A stretch of 64,000 bases of DNA from Micromonospora purpureochromogenes (lineage in GTDB: Bacteria > Actinomycetota > Actinomycetes > Mycobacteriales > Micromonosporaceae): NCBI RefSeq assembly GCF_900091515.1, contig NZ_LT607410.1:5022001-5086000 (forward strand), read 5' to 3'. Within the stretch, counting starts at the first letter, position 1. Every line of letters starts with the position of its first letter. Positions 60,684 through 64,000 of the stretch are shown here, piece after piece. The notes beneath the pieces are model-generated. The model searched no databases, was not told the DNA's origin, and was given only the letters and a program-made list of their open reading frames with translations. Both the position numbers and the translations under genes were made by a program.

Positions 60684-61441
60684 GGCCGGCGCACCGCGAC
60701 GGACTCGCCCGGCCGTAGCACGCGTACCCGGGTGCCCGGCGAGACCGCCTCGGCGTGGCGGGCGAAGTCGTCCCCCGGGCCGAAGAACCGGTCCGGCCGG
60801 ACCCGTTCGCAGCCGACCGGCCAGAAGGTGCCGAAGTGGATGGGCACGGCCCACGCCGCCGCCACCCGCCGGACCGCCTCCGCGGCGCCCGCCGGATCGA
60901 GGTGGCCGGGGCCGAGGGTGGGTCCCCACCCACCGACCGGGACGAGCGCCAGGTCGAGCGGCCCCAGCCCGGCTATCTCGTCGAAGAGACCGGTGTCCCC
61001 GGCGAACCAGGTCCGCAGCCGGCCGTCGATCAGGTAGCCGAGGGCGGGCGCCCGGTGCCGGGACCACGGACCGCGACCGGCGTGGTGGGCCGCGGGGACG
61101 GCGGCGACCGTGACCCCGCCGATCGTGGTGCGGTCGCCGACCGCGAGCTCCGTACAGCGGCGGGCGGCCGCCCCGCCCAGCGCCTGCCGGACCACGCGGC
61201 CCGCACCCGCCGGCACCACCAGCGCGGTGTCCGGGGGCAGCCGGCGCAGCGACGCGAAGTCCAGGTGGTCGGCGTGCAGGTGCGACACGAGTACGGCGTC
61301 CGGGGCGCCCGGCAGCCGCGGGGTGGGCCCACGGCGCCGGCGCAAATGGGCGAGCCGGTCACGCAGCAGCGGATCGGTCAGCAGCCGGGTGCCGGAGTCC
61401 TCGATCCACACGGTGCTGTGCCCGTACCACGTCAGCCGCAC
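60680..61441 (-). CDS. MBL-fold metal-dependent hydrolase (UlaG/RomA-like)
   Basis: 253 residues. SHLHADHLD is the metal-binding HxHxDH motif; WYGHSTVWIED at the start and FAGDTGLFDEI are typical of the UlaG/NAPE-PLD-like branch. With NAPE-PLD-like enzymes in mind, a phospholipid or lactone substrate is possible, and the coupling with a DedA membrane protein hints at lipid work (inference). Confidence 0.9.
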   Translation of the reverse strand: MRLTWYGHSTVWIEDSGTRLLTDPLLRDRLAHLRRRRGPTPRLPGAPDAVLVSHLHADHLDFASLRRLPPDTALVVPAGAGRVVRQALGGAAARRCTELAVGDRTTIGGVTVAAVPAAHHAGRGPWSRHRAPALGYLIDGRLRTWFAGDTGLFDEIAGLGPLDLALVPVGGWGPTLGPGHLDPAGAAEAVRRVAAAWAVPIHFGTFWPVGCERVRPDRFFGPGDDFARHAEAVSPGTRVRVLRPGESVAVRRP

Positions 61442-61684
61442 GACACCGCCTCGGTCACGCCTGCCACCGTATCCGGCGGTGTCACCGCGCGGCCCGCACC
61501 TGACGTGGCCCGCCGTCGGACCGAGGCGGGGCTTCCTCCCCTGACGGTCGGCGGAGGGGTCGAATCAACGATTTTGCCGGAAATGCTGGCACATACTCAT
61601 ACCGTCCGGCGGCGGCCGGGCGGGTCGGTCCGGGTGGCGGAGGCCGGTGCCCGCGCCGCGGACCGAGTGGGAGGGACCAGTCAG

Positions 61685-63532
61685 GTGAGCGTGGACGGCG
61701 ACGGGCGGGTGCCGGCGGATCCCTGGCCGCTGCCCAGGGACGCCAAGGTGGCGGATCACCTCGTGCAACGGTTGGCGTGCTGGGGCGTCCGCCGCTACTT
61801 CGGCTACCCGGGCGACGGCATCAACGGGATGACCTCGGCGCTGCAACGCACCAACGAGCGGGCGCACTTCGTGCAGGTCCGGCACGAGGAGACCGCGGGC
61901 TTCGCGGCGTCGGCGCACGTGAAGTACGGGGGCGGCCCGCTGGGCTGCGTCCTGGTCACCAGCGGGCCGGGCGCGATCCACGCGCTGAACGGCCTGTACG
62001 ACGCCAAGCTGGACCACCAGCCGGTGGTGGCCCTGGTCGGCCACACCGCCCTGACCGCCGAGGGTGGCGGGTACTACCAGGAGGTCGACCTGCTGGCGCT
62101 CTACAAGGACGTCGCCGCGGCGTTCCTGGCCCAGCTCGACCATCCCGCCCAGGTGCGTCACCTGGTGGACCGCGCCTGCCGGACCGCGCTGGCGCGGCGC
62201 ACCGTCACCGCCCTGGTGCTCCCCCTGGACGTGCAGGACGAGCCGGCGGTGCCGGAGCCGCCGTACGCCCACGGGTACTACCACACCAGCAGCGTCCCGG
62301 GCAGTGGCCCGACGGTGCCGCCGGAGGCGGAGGTGCGCCGGGCGGCCGACGTGCTGCGCGGCGGCGAGCGGGTGGCCATGCTGGTCGGGCAGGGCGCGCT
62401 CGGCGCCGAGAACGAGGTACGCGAGGTCGCCCACCGGTTGGGCGCGGGCGTCGCCACCGCGCTGCTGGGCTTCCCCGCGGTCGACCACCGGGAGCCCTGG
62501 GTGACCGGCGCGATCGGGCTGCTGGGCACCCGCCCGAGCTGGCAGCTGATGCAGGGCTGCGACCGGCTGCTGATCGTCGGCAGCAACATGCCCTACTCGG
62601 AGTTCTACCCGCCGCCGGGGCGGGCCCGGGCGGTGCAGATCGACCGGGACGGCACCCTGCTGGGGCTGCGGTACCCGACCGAGGTGAACCTGACCGGCGA
62701 CGCGGCGGCCACCCTGCGCGCGCTGCTGCGTGAGCTGGGGCCGGGCCCCGCGCCGACCGGGTGGCGGGAGACGATCTCCGCGGAGACCCGGGCGTGGCGA
62801 CAGGCGCAGCGGGATCTCGCCGAGCAACCGGCCGACCCGGTCAACCCCCAGCTCCTCTTCGCCACCCTCAACGACCGACTGCCCGACGACGCGATGATCG
62901 CGGTGGACTGCGGCACGGCGACCGCCTGGTACGCCCGGCACATCCAGGTCCGCCCGGGCATGCTGGCCAGCCTCTCCGGCACCCTGCTGTCGATGGGCGG
63001 CGCGATGCCGTACGCGCTGGCGGCGAAGTTCGCCCACCCGGACCGCCCGCTCGTCGCGCTCATCGGCGACGGCGCCATGCAGATGAACGGCGTGAACGAA
63101 CTCATCACCGTGGCCAAGTACTGGCGCAGCTGGTCCGATCCGCGGTTCGTGGTGCTGGTGCTGAACAACCGGGATCTCGCCTTCGTCAGCTGGGAACAGC
63201 GCTCCACCGAGGGAACCCCGATGTTCCCGGACAGCCAGGAGCTGCCGGACATCGGCTACCACCGGTGGGCGGAGGTGCTCGGGCTGGGTGGCGAGCTGGT
63301 CGACGCGCCGGAGCAGATCCCCGGCGTCTGGGAGCGGGCGCTGAACGCCGACCGGCCCGTGGTCGTCAACGCTCTCGTCGACCCGGCCGAGCTGATGCTG
63401 CCCCCGCACTTCACGCTGGAGCAGGCCCGCAACACCGCCGGGGCGCTGCTGCGCGGTGACACCGACTGGGCCGGCATCATCCGCCGGGGTCTGCCCGCCA
63501 CCCTCACCACCTACCGATCACGTCGCAGGTGA
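61685..63532 (+). CDS. Thiamine diphosphate-dependent enzyme (pyruvate oxidase/acetolactate synthase-like)
   Basis: 615 residues from a GTG with GGAGGGA 9 bases upstream. The N-terminal FGYPGDGINGMTSALQ and the HEETAGFAASAH segment with the catalytic Glu, a central FAD/ADP-type domain, and the ThDP motif GDGAMQMNGVNELITVAKYW closing with LVLNN downstream. The order is that of pyruvate:quinone oxidase and related decarboxylases. Which 2-oxo acid is used cannot be told. Confidence 0.93.
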   Translation: MSVDGDGRVPADPWPLPRDAKVADHLVQRLACWGVRRYFGYPGDGINGMTSALQRTNERAHFVQVRHEETAGFAASAHVKYGGGPLGCVLVTSGPGAIHALNGLYDAKLDHQPVVALVGHTALTAEGGGYYQEVDLLALYKDVAAAFLAQLDHPAQVRHLVDRACRTALARRTVTALVLPLDVQDEPAVPEPPYAHGYYHTSSVPGSGPTVPPEAEVRRAADVLRGGERVAMLVGQGALGAENEVREVAHRLGAGVATALLGFPAVDHREPWVTGAIGLLGTRPSWQLMQGCDRLLIVGSNMPYSEFYPPPGRARAVQIDRDGTLLGLRYPTEVNLTGDAAATLRALLRELGPGPAPTGWRETISAETRAWRQAQRDLAEQPADPVNPQLLFATLNDRLPDDAMIAVDCGTATAWYARHIQVRPGMLASLSGTLLSMGGAMPYALAAKFAHPDRPLVALIGDGAMQMNGVNELITVAKYWRSWSDPRFVVLVLNNRDLAFVSWEQRSTEGTPMFPDSQELPDIGYHRWAEVLGLGGELVDAPEQIPGVWERALNADRPVVVNALVDPAELMLPPHFTLEQARNTAGALLRGDTDWAGIIRRGLPATLTTYRSRRR

Positions 63533-63687
63533 GCGACGGGCAGGGCGGGGCAAGCGGCACCCGGCGGCGCCCGGAGCGAGGTCCGTCCTGACGCCCGGTA
63601 CGCCGCGGGCGGAACCCGACGGCCGGCCGGTTCGCAGTTGGACGGAACCGACCCGGGGCGCCGGCCGCCGCCGCTAGCGTCGGGAGC

Positions 63688-64000
63688 ATGCCCGCCCGTC
63701 CGTCCCGCTGGACGATGCCGCTCCGGGTACTGGAGGCGCCGTCGTACCTGCAGGCGTTCGTGCTGTCCGGGGTGGTCACCGTGCTGCTCGTCCGGGCCTT
63801 CCTCCAGGCGGCCGGCTACCCGCAGCTCGGCGGCGGTGGGCTGCACATCGCGCACGTACTCTGGGGTGGCCTGCTGATGACCACCGGGCTGGGTGTCGCG
63901 CTGGTCTTCCTGGGCAGCGCGGCGCGCAACCTCGGCGCGGTCCTGGGCGGGATCGGCTTCGGGCTGTTCATCGACGAGGTGGGCAAGTTCGTCACCGCCG
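63688..64000 (+). CDS. Integral membrane protein, unknown function (cut by the right edge)
   Basis: The first 104 codons are present. After a short basic start ([20 protein letters not shown]) come hydrophobic segments [39 protein letters not shown] and [20 protein letters not shown]. This is a conserved-looking actinobacterial membrane protein I do not recognise by name. GGGAG lies close to the ATG. Confidence 0.7.
   Translation, partial: MPARPSRWTMPLRVLEAPSYLQAFVLSGVVTVLLVRAFLQAAGYPQLGGGGLHIAHVLWGGLLMTTGLGVALVFLGSAARNLGAVLGGIGFGLFIDEVGKFVTA

Overview
The window is very GC-rich DNA with actinomycete gene families throughout: a type I modular PKS, a LAL-type LuxR regulator, an acyl-CoA carboxylase epsilon subunit, a mycofactocin-type SDR and mycothiol-type DinB/MDMPI proteins. 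I infer Micromonosporaceae, most likely Micromonospora. The inference rests on base composition and family content, not on a database match.

Positions 1 to about 40.3 kb hold most of a modular polyketide gene cluster. From the left: a DUF993 aldolase-like gene cut by the window edge, a ferredoxin and P450 pair, a TetR regulator, a type II thioesterase, an LLM flavin monooxygenase with its flavin reductase, a PKS protein that is only a ketosynthase, and a 5627-residue PKS (ACP plus three KS-AT-DH-KR-ACP modules). These are followed by a discrete adenylation enzyme, a divergent discrete carrier protein, a LAL regulator, an MMPL exporter, an AccB/AccE carboxylase pair, a small unknown gene, a DrrAB-type ABC exporter, a TylF-type methyltransferase and an SDR.

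Proposed logic (inference): the adenylation enzyme activates an amino acid-like starter onto the discrete carrier. The starter reaches the N-terminal ACP of the PKS and is extended three times with malonyl-CoA. All three ATs carry GHSIGE and HAFH, and the carboxylase has the AccB-type Ile that fits malonyl-CoA supply. DH-KR in every module would give a conjugated trienoyl chain. The last PKS protein has only a docking helix and an intact KS, so the release or final condensation step is unusual. Tailoring would use the flavin system, P450/ferredoxin, methyltransferase and SDR. MMPL and DrrAB would export the product.

Two features stand out. First, direct repeats of an AGGGG core, usually TAGGGG, lie upstream of most transcription units of the cluster and nearly always on the strand of the gene. 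They are candidate operators for the LAL regulator and mark the extent of the regulon. Second, AT2 and AT3 contain in-frame dipeptide-repeat insertions (20 and 106 residues) at the same loop, within near-identical AT copies.

From 40.4 to 64 kb the DNA looks like ordinary chromosomal background: a nucleotidyltransferase, NhaP-type antiporter, hydrolases, FAD oxidoreductase, HxlR/QorB pair, cysteine-less L36, TetR with a double palindromic operator, FetB-like permease, DinB and MDMPI proteins, nitronate monooxygenase, glycosyltransferase with a RibD remnant, a holin-like/phosphodiesterase fusion, DedA, MBL hydrolase, a TPP enzyme, and a membrane protein cut by the right edge. I saw no rRNA, tRNA, CRISPR array, insertion sequence or phage integrase.
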